NCBI GenBank assembly: GCA_002077065.1
Contig: NAJO01000111.1
Span: 1 to 28,026, forward strand
Reading direction: 5' to 3'
From: Cryoendolithus antarcticus
Lineage: Eukaryota > Ascomycota > Dothideomycetes > Cladosporiales > Cladosporiaceae
DNA: 28,026 bases
Of this stretch, positions 1 to 10,066 are shown one piece after another. Both the position numbers and the translations under genes were made by a program. Under the pieces are notes generated by a model that saw only the letters and a program-made list of their open reading frames with translations, did not search any database and was not told where the DNA came from. Positions within the stretch are counted from its first letter, which is position 1; each line of letters starts with the position of its first letter.

Positions 1-410
1 CGGCCTCCTGCACCTGGCGCTCCGACTCATTCTCCGGTGAAAGCTCACGCTCTTGCTCTTCTTGTAGCGTGCCAGAGCTGTAGTTGAGCCTATGAAACTC
101 GGCACAACGCGTAGCCATGCGTGCGAGTTCGCTATCTGTGCCTAGCGAGAGGTAGCTAGGCTGCGTGCGCGATGCGGCGGGCATGTAGCGATCCTCTATA
201 GACTGGGCTCCCGGTTCCAAGTATCTCTCAGCATGCGCTTTGGTGAGTGTCATCCTCCCAGCGTCAAGTGTCTCATCCCACAGACGCTGCTGACGGATGA
301 AGCGCTTACCCTGTACCGCCCAGAGTGGCATGCACTGGCGTACTTCAGCATGCGTCTCGAGTATGACCATGTAGAAATATCCTCAATCGTGATCTGTGCC
401 GTGCGGAATA
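1..410 (-). pseudogene. DUF3638-family large protein, C-terminal region fragment
   Basis: Reading the minus strand from 382 to the left edge gives an unbroken frame not bounded by a start codon. It contains CMPLWAVQGKRF, then WDETLDAG, then AERYLEPGAQSIEDRY, and ends LQEEQERELSPENESERQV. I recognise this order from the C-terminal part of the very large (about 3000 aa) fungal DUF3638/DUF3645 proteins of unknown function. The gene continues off the window. Upstream the match moves to another frame: ITIEDI is read near 380-400 in one frame and VILETHAEVRQ next to it in another, so a 1-bp frameshift lies near 375-385, with a TGA at 383-385. No further match is clear above about 410. A second fragment of the same family lies at 9395-9972 on the same strand. 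The family assignment is from remembered motifs and not from a search. Confidence 0.65.
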
Positions 411-1410
411 GATCATTCATTCATTCAACACGTGTTGTCAGAAGCGGCTATGTGCATCTCCGTACAAAAGCCCCAATCCGGCCTCATTCTTCTCCAGGCA
501 TGACAATGACTATTGCCATTCGCTACATGAACGAGGGACTGAGCTGGGTGTCCTCCATAGAGACTTGCTGACTGAACGATCAGCCCTGACGAGTCCGACT
601 ATTGAGCATGACGTCTGACGCCATGAGTAGTCAACATGACATCTCCACCGCAGCTGCCATCTAAGCAAGAGTCCTGGTGCATCCGCAACCGTCACTGGGC
701 TCGACGGTCACGCCTAGCCTCTTTAGTTCCTCGGGAGGTACGTCGGCCTCGTTGCGAGACTTTGCGCCTGACGACGTGCTCCGAACGCAGTTTAAATGTG
801 GTTTGTGTTCTGGTGTTGGCAGAGAGATCGAGTAGGCACCGAGCGATATCGAGCGCACGGCGGCAAACTCAGCTCAGGCGGAGCGGTCAGGAGCCCTAGG
901 GCACGGGACAATGATGGAAGGGCAGAAAGCACAGCGTGATGGGGTGCGTTTGAAGCGTGAAGAGACGGCAGATCGCCTGGTGCACGACATACATGGAAAG
1001 CTACCGCGGAGGAGTGAGGAATGCACGGCACGGCCGAAATGGAGATGTCTCTTTGTTGATCCGGGACATAGGGTGTTCCGTGGGTTACAAGTAAAGCACA
1101 GGGGACAACCGCGTTAGCAAACCACCAATTGAACAGCTCAGCTATCACTGAGTCTTACACAGTGAGCGGTTTTGCCGGCACACATTGATTGCAATTGCTA
1201 TCAAGACGCTCTACTACTTGATACATTCGAGTATTGGGTATCATGACTTCGGTACTTGATCAGAGCCTAGCTATGAATCCGGATAAGGGCTCCTAACATT
1301 TACCAATCGACACAGTTGCTGTACAATTGCTGTTCTACCACTGTGGACACACAGCTGTCACCTTGCGATGGTGGCCTATCAGCCGATGCATCCTAATCCA
1401 TTCACACTCA
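411..1410. other. No supported gene
   Basis: All six frames contain only short frames of biased composition with no recognisable motif. A run of TTCATTCATTCA near 412-426 begins right where the DUF3638 similarity stops, so this point may be a junction with inserted DNA. Nothing else stands out. Confidence 0.4.
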
Positions 1411-3905
1411 CTATTCAGTCTCCTCGCTCATGTTATCTGAAAGTATTTCAATGAGACACAGCTCCTCTTGGGGCTCCGTTCCATGGTTTTGGCAGAGTGT
1501 GGTGCACCTGCGCGCGTGCTGAGAACACGGACATTCTGTCGTGCAAGTAAGATTCTTGCTTTTCGCCTTAGCATTGCAGGAGCAGCCCAGGGCCTTGATT
1601 GCAGCAAGAGCGTCAGGAAATCCTTGCCCGCCCACTTCTCCAGCTTTGTGTAGGTCTTCCAGGTGGCCGATCAATGGACCCCATGACCACGCCAGCGGCT
1701 CGTTCGTTGTTTGTTGATGTTCTGCTATATAGACCACATTGCGCAGAATCTCGGGCATACGATTTGAGTCCCAAAGCTGGCCGCCTGCTAAGCAGCTGGG
1801 TAGCAAACCAAAAACGGCGTGTATAATCCGTACGCCGTGAGGCATGAACAGAACGTGGCCTTCTTGCAGATGTATTGCCTTAGCCTTACCTTTCGGATTC
1901 CAAGTGGCCCCATCTCTAGCAAGTCCTCCCAATCATTATCTTTCATGCGGTCGGCTGAAACCACCCACCAAAGTTTGCTGCCGAAGAGGACACGGACCCA
2001 GTTGCCATTGAGTGCATCTAGGTGTGCGCCCGAGAAGGCACCAGCACTGCCAAGCAGATTGAAGCCGCCCCAGCTCTCCACGTCGCAAACATTTCTGTAC
2101 ACTTGCTTTCCCGCGACATCGCCCTGCCCTTTGGCTTTCCCATATTCACAGACATCATGTAGGAGAGAGTATTGTGGTCGTCGTGTGAACTCGGGACCAA
2201 TCGCCAACGCAAGGTTCGGAAAGCTGAGCCCGTTGATTCCTTTCACGCCTGCACGGATATCCTGAAAAATCTTGTCCACAGACTGAACCCCATGTGGCTG
2301 GGCGTAAATCTCGTTGCCGGTGTAGACCCGCTTGAATACCAACTGTAACGTGTCAAGTGTATGTTGGTCTTGGAAGTCCTCCTCGATCACGACGGCATGC
2401 TGGAATGCGTCACCTGCATCGACGAGATTGATGAATTCTTTCGAGGTAAGGCGTAAGACATCATCTATATCTCGGGATTGCGTACTGTTGCTGATTCCGG
2501 CAAAGTGGAGGTCATCAAGCCAGGAAGAGATTACGTCGTTATCGCACGTGGTTGCAATCTCTCTCGCCAAGTGATCGGCTTGATACCATGTCTCAGCTTG
2601 CGCTTTCGTGGTCCCCTCAGGAACAGTGCAGAATTTGCACTCCGACTCACATTTGACGCACGTGAGCTGTGGTTGTCCATCCACAACGGACAAAGACAGC
2701 AAATCCGACTGTGCAGCCAGCGCATTGAGGGCGGGCATTATACCACCCAAGTGCTGGGTAAGTTCACTGATCATTGCATTCCTCTCCTTTACCCGCTGCT
2801 TCCCGGTCCGCTCGAGGGATTTACACTCTCTTGCGAGTGCTTGGACCAAGATGATGTCGGATCCGTCGAAAGTTGGCATCGCTCGTAGCTCGGCTTCCAT
2901 TGTTTCGACGCGCTTTGTGGCAGCAGCCATGTCCTCAGCGGGAGCACTTTCGGGAACCTTGCGATACCATTTTTGCGTGACTTGCAGAGACTACCGTTGC
3001 TTAACCATGTTCTGGTATGCATCCATTCGCTTTGCTGCCAGACTTCCAAGGAATTTGCAGATCTTAATATCAGCAATGTGTTGTTCGAGCACCTGAGATT
3101 CGGCCGTCATTATAGCTTGAATCTGTCCTACGGCCATGTTGCTGATATTCGTACCAGCTAGCGAGTGCAGGCGCAGGGTTGTGCATTCGTCGACATCTCG
3201 GCCTGGGGGACTGTTAGAGGTCTTCCGGAACTGCGAAAGCAACCTGGACCAAGTGGCGGTCACTTCGCAGGCCATGCGTTGCTCAGACACGATGAGCAAC
3301 CCAACGGTGATAACCCACGTGATGCAATCAACTGAGCTCTGTCGCAAGACACGAATGCTGTCAAACGACGTAGGACTCTCGCAAGTGTGAGCTCGCAGCT
3401 GCCGCGTAAAAGCTTCACACATTGGCGCGCCGTCGTTGTCTTCTCCGTAGTGATATACAGTGCCAGCTAGAGTATTCCGATTGAAGGCGCCAATCACCCA
3501 CTGCCGGGTCTGTCGATCACACCACGGAGTGACGAGCGTCGAGTCCCCATCTTGTCGCCGGGAAAAACATTCCTGAATGCCATCAGGCACCTGGCTGGCG
3601 CAATCATCCCTGAACGATTTCATGGACCAGCTCTTGTGATTCGGATTCAGTAGCGAAAGAACTGACACAACATTGCTCTGCTCAGATTCCGTTAGTCCCA
3701 TTGCAGGCATCTCAACGCGACTGATGAATGGGTCTGATGTTTCGGGAACTTGGAGAGTATCGTTCGTGGCTAGCGCTGAAGCCATGTCCCCGGTATGGCC
3801 TGGTATGGAGCGTGGCACAGCTCGGGGCGCACTCTTACGTGACTTGAATCGAGCAAGTGAAGCCCTCTCCTCATTGGCATTCGGAGAGTCCGAATCGCTG
3901 GACAC
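1411..3905 (-). pseudogene. Ulp1-like + JmjC fusion protein gene, interrupted by one TAG and one frameshift
   Basis: Three minus-strand frames join in order. The first (3905-2991) resembles a Ulp1/C48 cysteine peptidase: TRQWVIGAF aligns with the usual HW motif but has Gln for the catalytic His, and LRQSSVDCITWVI keeps the Gln...Cys pair. It ends in TAG (2991-2993). The next frame is in the same phase and runs on through a Lys/Arg/Glu-rich coiled-coil-like stretch and a CVKCESECKFC knuckle to a JmjC core (SGAHLDALNGNW then GSKLWWVV), whose H-x-D iron ligands lie near 2018-2024. Around 1905-1935 the match shifts by one base into the frame with EGHVLFMPHGVRIIHAVF, giving the second JmjC His (1819-1821). 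The tail is Cys-rich (CTTECPCSQHARRC). Family knowledge suggests a chromatin or SUMO-linked oxygenase; the fusion's role is unknown. The 5' end is uncertain: 3905 is a GTG, the first ATG is at 3785, and the frame stays open to about 3990 below a ttcttgcag acceptor. Confidence 0.6.
2991..2993 (-). other. In-frame TAG joining Ulp1-like and JmjC parts
   Basis: The upstream frame and the downstream frame are in the same phase (2993 and 2930 differ by 63 bases), separated only by this stop. A CAG-to-TAG transition would explain it. A 48-bp intron (GTTAAG donor, GCAAG acceptor, in-frame length) could also remove it, but that donor is weak and no CTNAC branch point is visible. Confidence 0.6.
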
Positions 3906-4249
3906 TGATAAGCATTGCCGCTTATTGTGCAGGTCTGATTTCGGCTTATAGCAGCAGATGATCCTGCCTTCGGTGTCAATACTGCAAGAACATGTCGGGC
4001 TGTTATATAGGTATCAATCTGTCATACGCTTTGATCCTGTGTCAACCGAGTCAATGTCCGTCGAGATGTCCGTCCTTGAATCGAAGTCTCCAGGTGAAAG
4101 TGGACCGCGCCCCCGGATGGACCGCGCTCCCAACGTGAACATTAGCCAAGGTGGCACGAAGCGCTCCTTTTCGACAGCTTGGTTTATGTAGAGCATTTTC
4201 CATCGACCCGACCACAGATATCCTCTGCTTAGCACCTATATTTCTTCAG

Positions 4250-5506
4250 ATGGCAGACCCTGTCAGCGTCACGTCCGGCGTGATAGCTCTAGTCGGCTTC
4301 GGCCTTCAGACTAGCAGAGCTCTCTACAAGGTCTATCGAAAGCCTAAATACCCACACGTAGTTTGTCCGAGATCTCAATTACGAAGTCGAAGGATTCCAA
4401 GATGTCCCAGAGAAGCTGGAAGTCGTTGTCAGTGATGACGTCGTGGCCAAATTCACTTCTATCCGGTTCCCATTGTTCAGCTGCGCGGCTGCCTGTCAGG
4501 ACTTCAATGTCCTGATTCAAGAATGCACCCCGAACACTATAGAATCTCATCGGAGCATGCGCGATTGGACGAGGCTGCAGTTCAAGTATAATGAGATCAA
4601 TGACTTCAGAAGCACATTCTCTGCATACAAATCCACGATTCAGATAGTGATTGGCGGGATTAATTCCTTCGTCCGCTCTCAAAAGTCTCCTTCTATCAAT
4701 TGACTAATTTACTACGCAATCACCCACGACCACTATGGAATGTCTACAACGCTACCAAGACATGATCAGGGACACGAAAGCCGACCTTCAGGACCACTTG
4801 AAACGACACAAAGACAAGCTCTGCCCTTCGCCTACACAAACCTCGTTGGTCTCTGGGACTGCCGAGCTCTCGAGTGTCCAGCGGGAGAAAGAGAGACCAA
4901 TGCATGTTTGAAAATGTGTCAAGAAGGTTTCACGCACCTTGACGTACGAAAAGCTACGACGATCCAAGGCCTACTGACACCATCTGATAGCGTTCATATT
5001 GCAGTGTCAATCAAAGGTACGCCTGACACACCTTCGAGTCAGGTTGTTGCCTCTGCACCTGACCAGTGTCAGAAAACAATGACCGGTGCGAAAGGCGAGC
5101 TCCAGGGTCGCCTTCGAGTCATGCAAGAATCTCTGCGACCTGCGTTGGGATCCGGCAAGACTAGCAAGATTCCCGAATACGCTAAAGTCCGAGAGTGCTT
5201 GGCTCTCTGTGAAGATACTCTGCAAGAAGCTAATCAAGCCCGCACGTACATATACGAGGATGTGTCAACTGGGAGGATACTCTTCAAGTCATCGTGTCAA
5301 CCGTTGGCGACCTGATCTCTGCGAAGAGAGTGATAGCTGGACTGAGATCCACGCAAACTCTTCGCCAGATGTCAGACGAGTCTTTTCAGCATGCTGTCCA
5401 ACATTCCAGCCACGAACCAGGGGTGCAAGCCTCATCTCGGCCAACAGGAGATGCGAATCTGCCACATATCTTTCACGGGACAGGCCGACAGCTCAGAAAG
5501 TGTTAG
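4250..5506 (+). pseudogene. Fungal NLR/STAND N-terminal domain protein (Fungal_N, azaphilone-L-like), multiply frameshifted
   Basis: The ATG at 4250 opens MADPVSVTSGVIALVGFGL, the signature start of the fungal N-terminal domain found on STAND/NLR proteins and many orphan proteins. The match then moves between frames: 4372-4690 gives FPLFSCAAACQDFNVLIQEC and RDWTRLQFKYNEINDF; 4735-4900 gives YQDMIRDTKADLQDHLKRHK; 4880-5270 gives ACLKMCQEG and ECLALCEDTLQEANQARTY; 5290-5400 gives STVGDLISAKRVIAG and LRQMSDESFQHA. At least three frame changes are needed, and a likely intron near 4670-4710 lacks a good AG acceptor. These proteins are helical regulators in self/nonself or secondary metabolism contexts. 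No NACHT or NB-ARC domain follows here, so this may have been the solo-domain type. It is plainly non-functional as read. Confidence 0.65.
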
Positions 5507-5573
5507 TGTAGCAGCAGTAAGGGACTGCTCTAAGAGGTTCTGCAGGCTGGCTGTCAGGTGTACGGGTTCGTTC

Positions 5574-5609
5574 AAGGCTATTATATAGATGTTCATTTAT
5601 GATAGCCTT
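5574..5609. repeat. Inverted repeat, 8-bp arms
   Basis: AAGGCTAT at 5574-5581 is matched by ATAGCCTT at 5602-5609, with a 20-base AT-rich loop. It lies just past the pseudogene remnant. It could be a chance hairpin or 3'-end structure; no function is claimed. Confidence 0.4.
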
Positions 5610-6075
5610 CAATTCGCTGCCAATTAAGTCAATAGTCCTCAAGATAATCGTGTTGAAGTTGATTTGGCGACGGCAAAGTGACTAGGCTCTCATCACAACC
5701 ACGTCCCCAACATTGACGCGAATCGGTATGACCAATGATTAGCCATTCGTGTTCAACGGGTGTTTGCCGACCTCACGTGCAAGCAATGGAGCCTACTCTC
5801 TATTCTTGAAGTGTCTTGATGGTCCTATGATGCAAGCGCAGTTGAGATTCTAGCTAAATACGACAAAAGGAAGGTTCTCCAAGGCCAACTGCAACGTCGA
5901 CGGCACAATAGAATCCGACATAATCGATCAGCCCACTTCTTACATTCTTCAGGTTTTTGACCTTCCCTGAACCCCTTGATAGCTGACTCATCCTGTCTCA
6001 CACCCTCTCCTTTGCGGGTTTTCTGTACCTTACACAGGCCCCTTGGTTTGCAGGATCTACTTTTGATCTCTGCAC
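5610..6075. other. No supported gene (between NLR remnant and MFS 3' end)
   Basis: No coding frame or known element was seen. The right end would hold the 3' UTR of the minus-strand transporter. Confidence 0.4.
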
Positions 6076-7596
6076 TTAATTCCTGATCTGCGGTTCTTTG
6101 CTCTGTGGTTGTGCCTTGATCTGCGGCTGCTTCTTGACCTGTGGCTGCGAAACCTGCGGTTGATGACTGCTCTGTGGATCATTGGCTTTCCGGTCCAGGC
6201 TGTGACCTTTTTTCAGGGCTATCTCCAATATGGCCCCGGCCAATCCTAAGGCTGTTCCTATCTCCACGAAGATACTCAAAAGATAGCTAACAAGGCCGTG
6301 GTAACTGGCGAGGAATGATTCAGTAAGTAGCATGGTTGAACGGGAGAAGAGGATGTCGTAGCCGCAAGTACCTAGCACTGTCCAAGCAATAACATATGGA
6401 ATGTATGTAGGCATATGTCGGGGGGCTATAGCAAGAAGCAGAGGCGACGGTATCCACCCAGCGTCAGACAGTCCACAGAGTGACCTCATCAGCCACGGTC
6501 TCGGCTTTAGCGAAGCCCAGCCTACCACTTTCGCCAGGCAAAATCCTACGAGACATGCGAGTATCCACAAGAGGGCTGCCTGCAGACGACTTATGCCAGC
6601 GGTATCGCAATAACTAAAACAGCGTCAGTTACCACTAGAATTCTTTCGAACGAATTTTAAAACTTACTAAAACACGAAATAGAATGCTAATACCTCCAAT
6701 GAGATGTTTGAGTACGCAACATGCCATAGTGAAATTGATTTCCAAGCTTTGAAATAAAAGCCTTGGCAGTAGTGGGCTTTCAGTGTAAAAGCACTCATGG
6801 ACAGTGGTAACAATGAGCAAAAGAAATTCAACAGCAGTCGGCAACAGTATATCGAGTGATTTTGCTTCGTGGTACGGACAGATGGCGAGGAGGTACCCGA
6901 TTAGGAGCATAGTCGCAGTTACCAATGCTGAGCCTGGCCAATTACTACCCGGGGTCGATGGGGTGTAATTTACGTCTGCTTCCCACGAGGTAGTGACCGT
7001 CACGACGACCAGATTCAAAGCCGCAATCAGGCTTAGTATCCAAAGATACCAACACCATGTGAAATATGTCGGCGAAGAGGCTGCGACAACAATGCCAGCT
7101 AGGAAACCCAATGGTAAAGGCGCACTTGCCCATGAGAGAAGGCTCTTGTGCATCGTGGGATCGGCTGAAGAGACATCGCTAATCATAGCATACTGAGCAG
7201 GAATTAGCGCCCCAACGGCAAGGCCTTGCATGCCTCTCGATATAGAAAGCAGATTGAGTGATCGTGAGAAGCCTGCAACCGAGCACCAGATAGCCAGCCA
7301 TAGGAGGGATCCAGTATCGATTCGCTTCGGACCAAGCAATTGTACCATGCGAGACCAGCCGATAGTTGTCGCACAACTGACTAGAGAGAACACGCTTGCT
7401 GGCCAAAATTCCGAAATTGAACTTGTGGGAAATTGCCTTGTAATCTCTGGTATCAGAAAGCTGAAACTCGCGTTGATCCATTCCTGATCTTATGAGACAT
7501 GATTTGATTGTCAGCGCGGAAGGTTGAACGTACCGTGATGAACGCTGTTGCTGCCAGAGTCAACCCAAGACATTGACTGGTCATCTTAGGCGGCAT
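6076..7596 (-). pseudogene. MFS transporter (multidrug/DHA type) with a 1-bp frameshift
   Basis: A polytopic membrane protein of the major facilitator superfamily, probably an exporter. The start is ATG at 7594-7596 because exon 1 (7534-7596) joins by a good 50-bp intron (7484-7533, gtacgt...gctgac...cag) to exon 2, giving a continuous hydrophobic first segment (FLIPEITRQFP). Exon 2 carries LLGPKR, SISRGMQGLAVGALIPAQY (motif-C-like region) and later membrane segments. A second good intron lies at 6614-6667 (gtaagt...ctgac...ttttag). Exon 3 reads TAGISRLQAALLW and further helices, then a Pro/Gln-rich tail (repeats of PQ) to the stop at 6076. Exon 2 and exon 3 are out of phase. Shifting one base at the GGAGG near 6693-6697 gives VLAFYFVFYY joined perfectly to CDTAGISRLQAAL, so I infer a single-base insertion there. 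Without it the frame ends at 6635. Assembly error is the alternative. Confidence 0.7.
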
Positions 7597-7944
7597 TTTA
7601 TCCTGCTAGAGTTTGAATTCGATGCAAACACATGAACACTGTTATATATCTTATGATCTGAAGGATCACAGGAGCTAGGACGAGCTCAGGACTAGCATAT
7701 CAAGGTCCATAGCCGTCGGCCGTGACGGGATTGCCTCTGTTCGTGATATCATACTTTGTGTGCAGTGGACCTTGGTTGCTGATCGGCCGCGAGAGCGCAT
7801 GGTGCGTGACACTATATGCTAGGCGATGCAACAAAGAGCAGATCGGCCTTTGCACGATGACTGTGCAGCATTGCGGTGGACAGCAATGGACTATCGTTGT
7901 GCTTGAGAGCCCGGACAGCATACACACAGAAAGGTAGGCTTCAG

Positions 7945-8029
7945 GCTGTTCATTCTCTTTACTCTTTCACTATCACTCCACTACCTTCTTCCCTTCCCCT
8001 GACCAGTAGTACCCCACCCACCATCAACG
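7945..8029 (+). promoter_or_regulatory. Pyrimidine-rich leader before the DUF7492-like ATG
   Basis: A CT-rich tract (tctttactctttcac...cttcccttcccc) followed by ACCATCAACG directly before ATG 8030 has the look of a fungal core promoter/5' UTR. A cctgaccag inside it could alternatively be an intron branch point and acceptor for an upstream exon. The stretch 7597-7944 holds no supported gene. Confidence 0.35.
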
Positions 8030-8515
8030 ATGTTCAGCCGCCGTTTTGCACAGCTGCATGTCCGTGAGCCACACTTCCATACCGAGGTCTTGACGGATAA
8101 CTACACCAGTAGGTTCCCCAGACTAGAAGTCCATCCAGGCAACCGATTGGCTCTAAGATACCGGAGGAATGGGCACACATGCATTACAACACTTGCTCAG
8201 CTAAAATCTGGCACGCTGTCTGTGTATGATACATCCGACCCAGTAGGAAGTGAATCTTTGGCTGCCATCCAACACGTTCGCTATCGAAATTAAACCGGTG
8301 GCGGCCAATGTGGTCGTCTCCTGGCACGAGCGGGCTTCGATGATGGTTCATTTTACACGGATGACAGCAGCTTGTCATCGACATCACGCGCTATCCTTGG
8401 ACAGCGATCGCACGAAGATATCGATGCCCAGCAGTTGGCGTGCAAGATTGAGATAGACGTGCCTGGTGACGCTCCATCGGCGAGTATGTACTCATTCTAT
8501 TGGGCCTTAGACTAG
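8030..8515 (+). pseudogene. Secreted DUF7492/LPMO-like protein, C-terminal part, one in-frame TAA
   Basis: The frame from ATG 8030 gives PRLEVHPGNRLALRYRRNGHT and SGTLSVYDTSDPVGSESLAA, matching the fungal secreted DUF7492 family (usual motif: ALRYQENGHVT, then a VYGT strand). It stops at TAA 8291-8293, but the same frame continues TGGGQCGRLLARAGFDDGSF, then CKIEIDVPGDAPSASMYSFYW, and ends at TAG 8513-8515. Those are the family's C-terminal motifs (LLA..FDDG, a Cys-containing beta strand, Y..YW). The upstream half of the family (signal peptide, first domain) was not found, so the protein is truncated or has undetected exons. A CAA-to-TAA change would explain the stop. The family is extracellular and of unknown function; the LPMO relationship is only suggestive. 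Confidence 0.55.
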
Positions 8516-8761
8516 CCAACGCACAACACCGTGGGACCAGGAAAAGTGAAGGACGAGATGTACACCACTTGTATAGATCTGTATATAGCTTGAGTATGGT
8601 ACTTGGTTCACCAGTCATTCACCTACTAGCGGGCCGTGTCGTTAGAAAGAGAAAGAGAACGACAAATCCACATTGCACCGACCACTAATGAACTTACACT
8701 GGCATAGGGTCGTCGAGTGGTGCTACGCTGGATAGCGCTCATCTAATAGCTGCTACTGGAT

Positions 8762-9300
8762 TTGGTCGAGTCTAGCTTGTCCCACCACGGGTTTTCCCCG
8801 CTGTTTGGCGCAGATGGCGTCTTTAATCCCAAAGGCCTATTATCGTTCGCGTTCGCCTCCGCATGGCGATTGTTGTCTCGCGAATGGTCAGAGCGGAAGT
8901 TGTTGCAGAAAGAGACCCAAAAGTTCGCTCCAGTATGCATCCAGCACGTGCACCAAGCGTAAGTGCCAATTCGCTGAAGGTGCTTGGGGTCTTGCGAAAG
9001 CGTCTTCTTGACCTCACTTGGTCGGTTTTGTGAGAGACTCGCCATGTAGATGAAGTCAAGGAACTTTGCGCATTAGTGCTTGAGCAAAATGTGACTACCC
9101 GGCCATTGAAGAGCATGCATGGTGCCGTAGCTTTCGTCAGCCATGTGGCAGCCATACCAATGGTGATAAGGCGTTATTTTGTACATGACTCGAAAGACCT
9201 CGTTCCGAGTGATTTGATCTTACTCGTTGCCGAATGTTTGGACTCTTTGTTCTTCGACAGACTAGGTTGCGGCCGCAAGTCGCTGAAGCAATGCCAGTGA
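8762..9300 (+). other. Unrecognised possible exons
   Basis: Two plus-strand frames have natural-looking composition: 8762-8962 (FNPKGLLSFAFASAWRLLS then a charged helix) and 9052-9300 (LVPSDLILLVAECLDSLFF). A gtaagt donor follows the first and a tgtag acceptor precedes the second, but the phases do not join. The minus strand also has open frames here. I do not recognise the protein, and it may be noise. The rest of 8516-9394 shows nothing. Confidence 0.15.
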
Positions 9301-9394
9301 GACTCTAGGTCTGGGGCATCTAGAAGGCGGAGGGGACTGTGACTTTGCTTCTTAGCGGCGCTGCACACCGATAACAGATATCATCTTTGCATGA

Positions 9395-9972
9395 AGCGAA
9401 CCATTCTAGAGCCATAAGTGTGAAAGACAAGATGTGCTCAGACTGCACGGGGAGTATGCCGCCTTGAGAACATGCATTCATTGAACATGAGAATGACAGT
9501 CCTCGCAGCCTATTCGTCCAATCTGAGCGATCGTGAGAAAGGCATGTGGTAAACCTGCCGATCTAGCAGTCCGCCGAGTTTCGAGACGAGCATCTGTACG
9601 ATCTGCTTCGATTGTGACTTTGCCACGATCAACCTCACTAGCTGATCACCATCTGCAAGAGCAACCGCAACGATAGGAGCAATGACACTGCATTTGCCTT
9701 CACACATATTTATCTGCGTTAGAGCATTCCTGCCATTGTGTGGATCGTGCATGGATGATGCAACTTGCTCCTGCCACTTGCGAAATGTAATGCCGCTCCC
9801 GACTTCCAGCAGTAAAGATTCGGGGTACTTCATTGGGTTCCAGTTCGTATGACCCGACTTGCGCAACTTGGTGAAGTGCTCTTCATGGCGACGAGAATAC
9901 GCCTGCTTCACAAGTTGCTTGGCCTTCTGCTATGCAGCAAGAGCGACTTGCGGCACGCGTATGCGCTTTGCC
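9395..9972 (-). pseudogene. DUF3638 domain core fragment
   Basis: The minus frame 9911-9510 reads NWNPMKYPESLLLEVGSG, QINMCEGKCSVIAPIVAVAL and RQVYHMPFSRSLRLDE, which match the DUF3638 core (family consensus near QLNMGEGKSSVIVPI, a Walker-like loop, and the YMPFSRSL motif). Two Gly/Ser-type positions in the loop are Cys here. The frame is closed by TAG at both ends: upstream of TAG 9931-9933 the same frame continues VPQVALAA and downstream of TAG 9510-9512 it continues to FNECMF. A 1-base shift then gives VQSEHILSFTLM, the next family motif. So the fragment holds about 190 codons with at least two stops and one frameshift. The rest of the roughly 3000-residue protein is missing on both sides, apart from the piece at 1-410. 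Confidence 0.7.
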
Positions 9973-10066
9973 TATAGGTAGTGGAGTCATAGTTGATAGT
10001 GGTTAGAACGCCATGGTGGCCAGCCATGTTGCCGGCCAAGGAAAAAGAAACACGAGACGTCGGCCC

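Noticed and set aside
412..426. LTR end suggested by TTCATTCATTCA, also near 27470-27483
   Set aside because: The shared motif is a short simple repeat. No matching LTR pair, TG...CA ends or primer-binding site could be supported.
2944..3006. 48-bp intron removing TAG 2991 in the Ulp1-JmjC gene
   Set aside because: Length keeps frame and ends GCAAG, but the GTTAAG donor is poor and no CTNAC branch point is present. Kept only as an alternative.
6580..6667. 88-bp MFS intron using acceptor ctgcag at 6580, which would restore the frame
   Set aside because: It would delete the conserved AGISRLQ segment, and the nearer ttttag with a perfect branch point is the better acceptor.
8823..9155. Minus-strand frames opposite 8762-9300
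   Set aside because: Both strands are open with similar plausibility and no motif is recognisable, so no gene was called on the minus strand.
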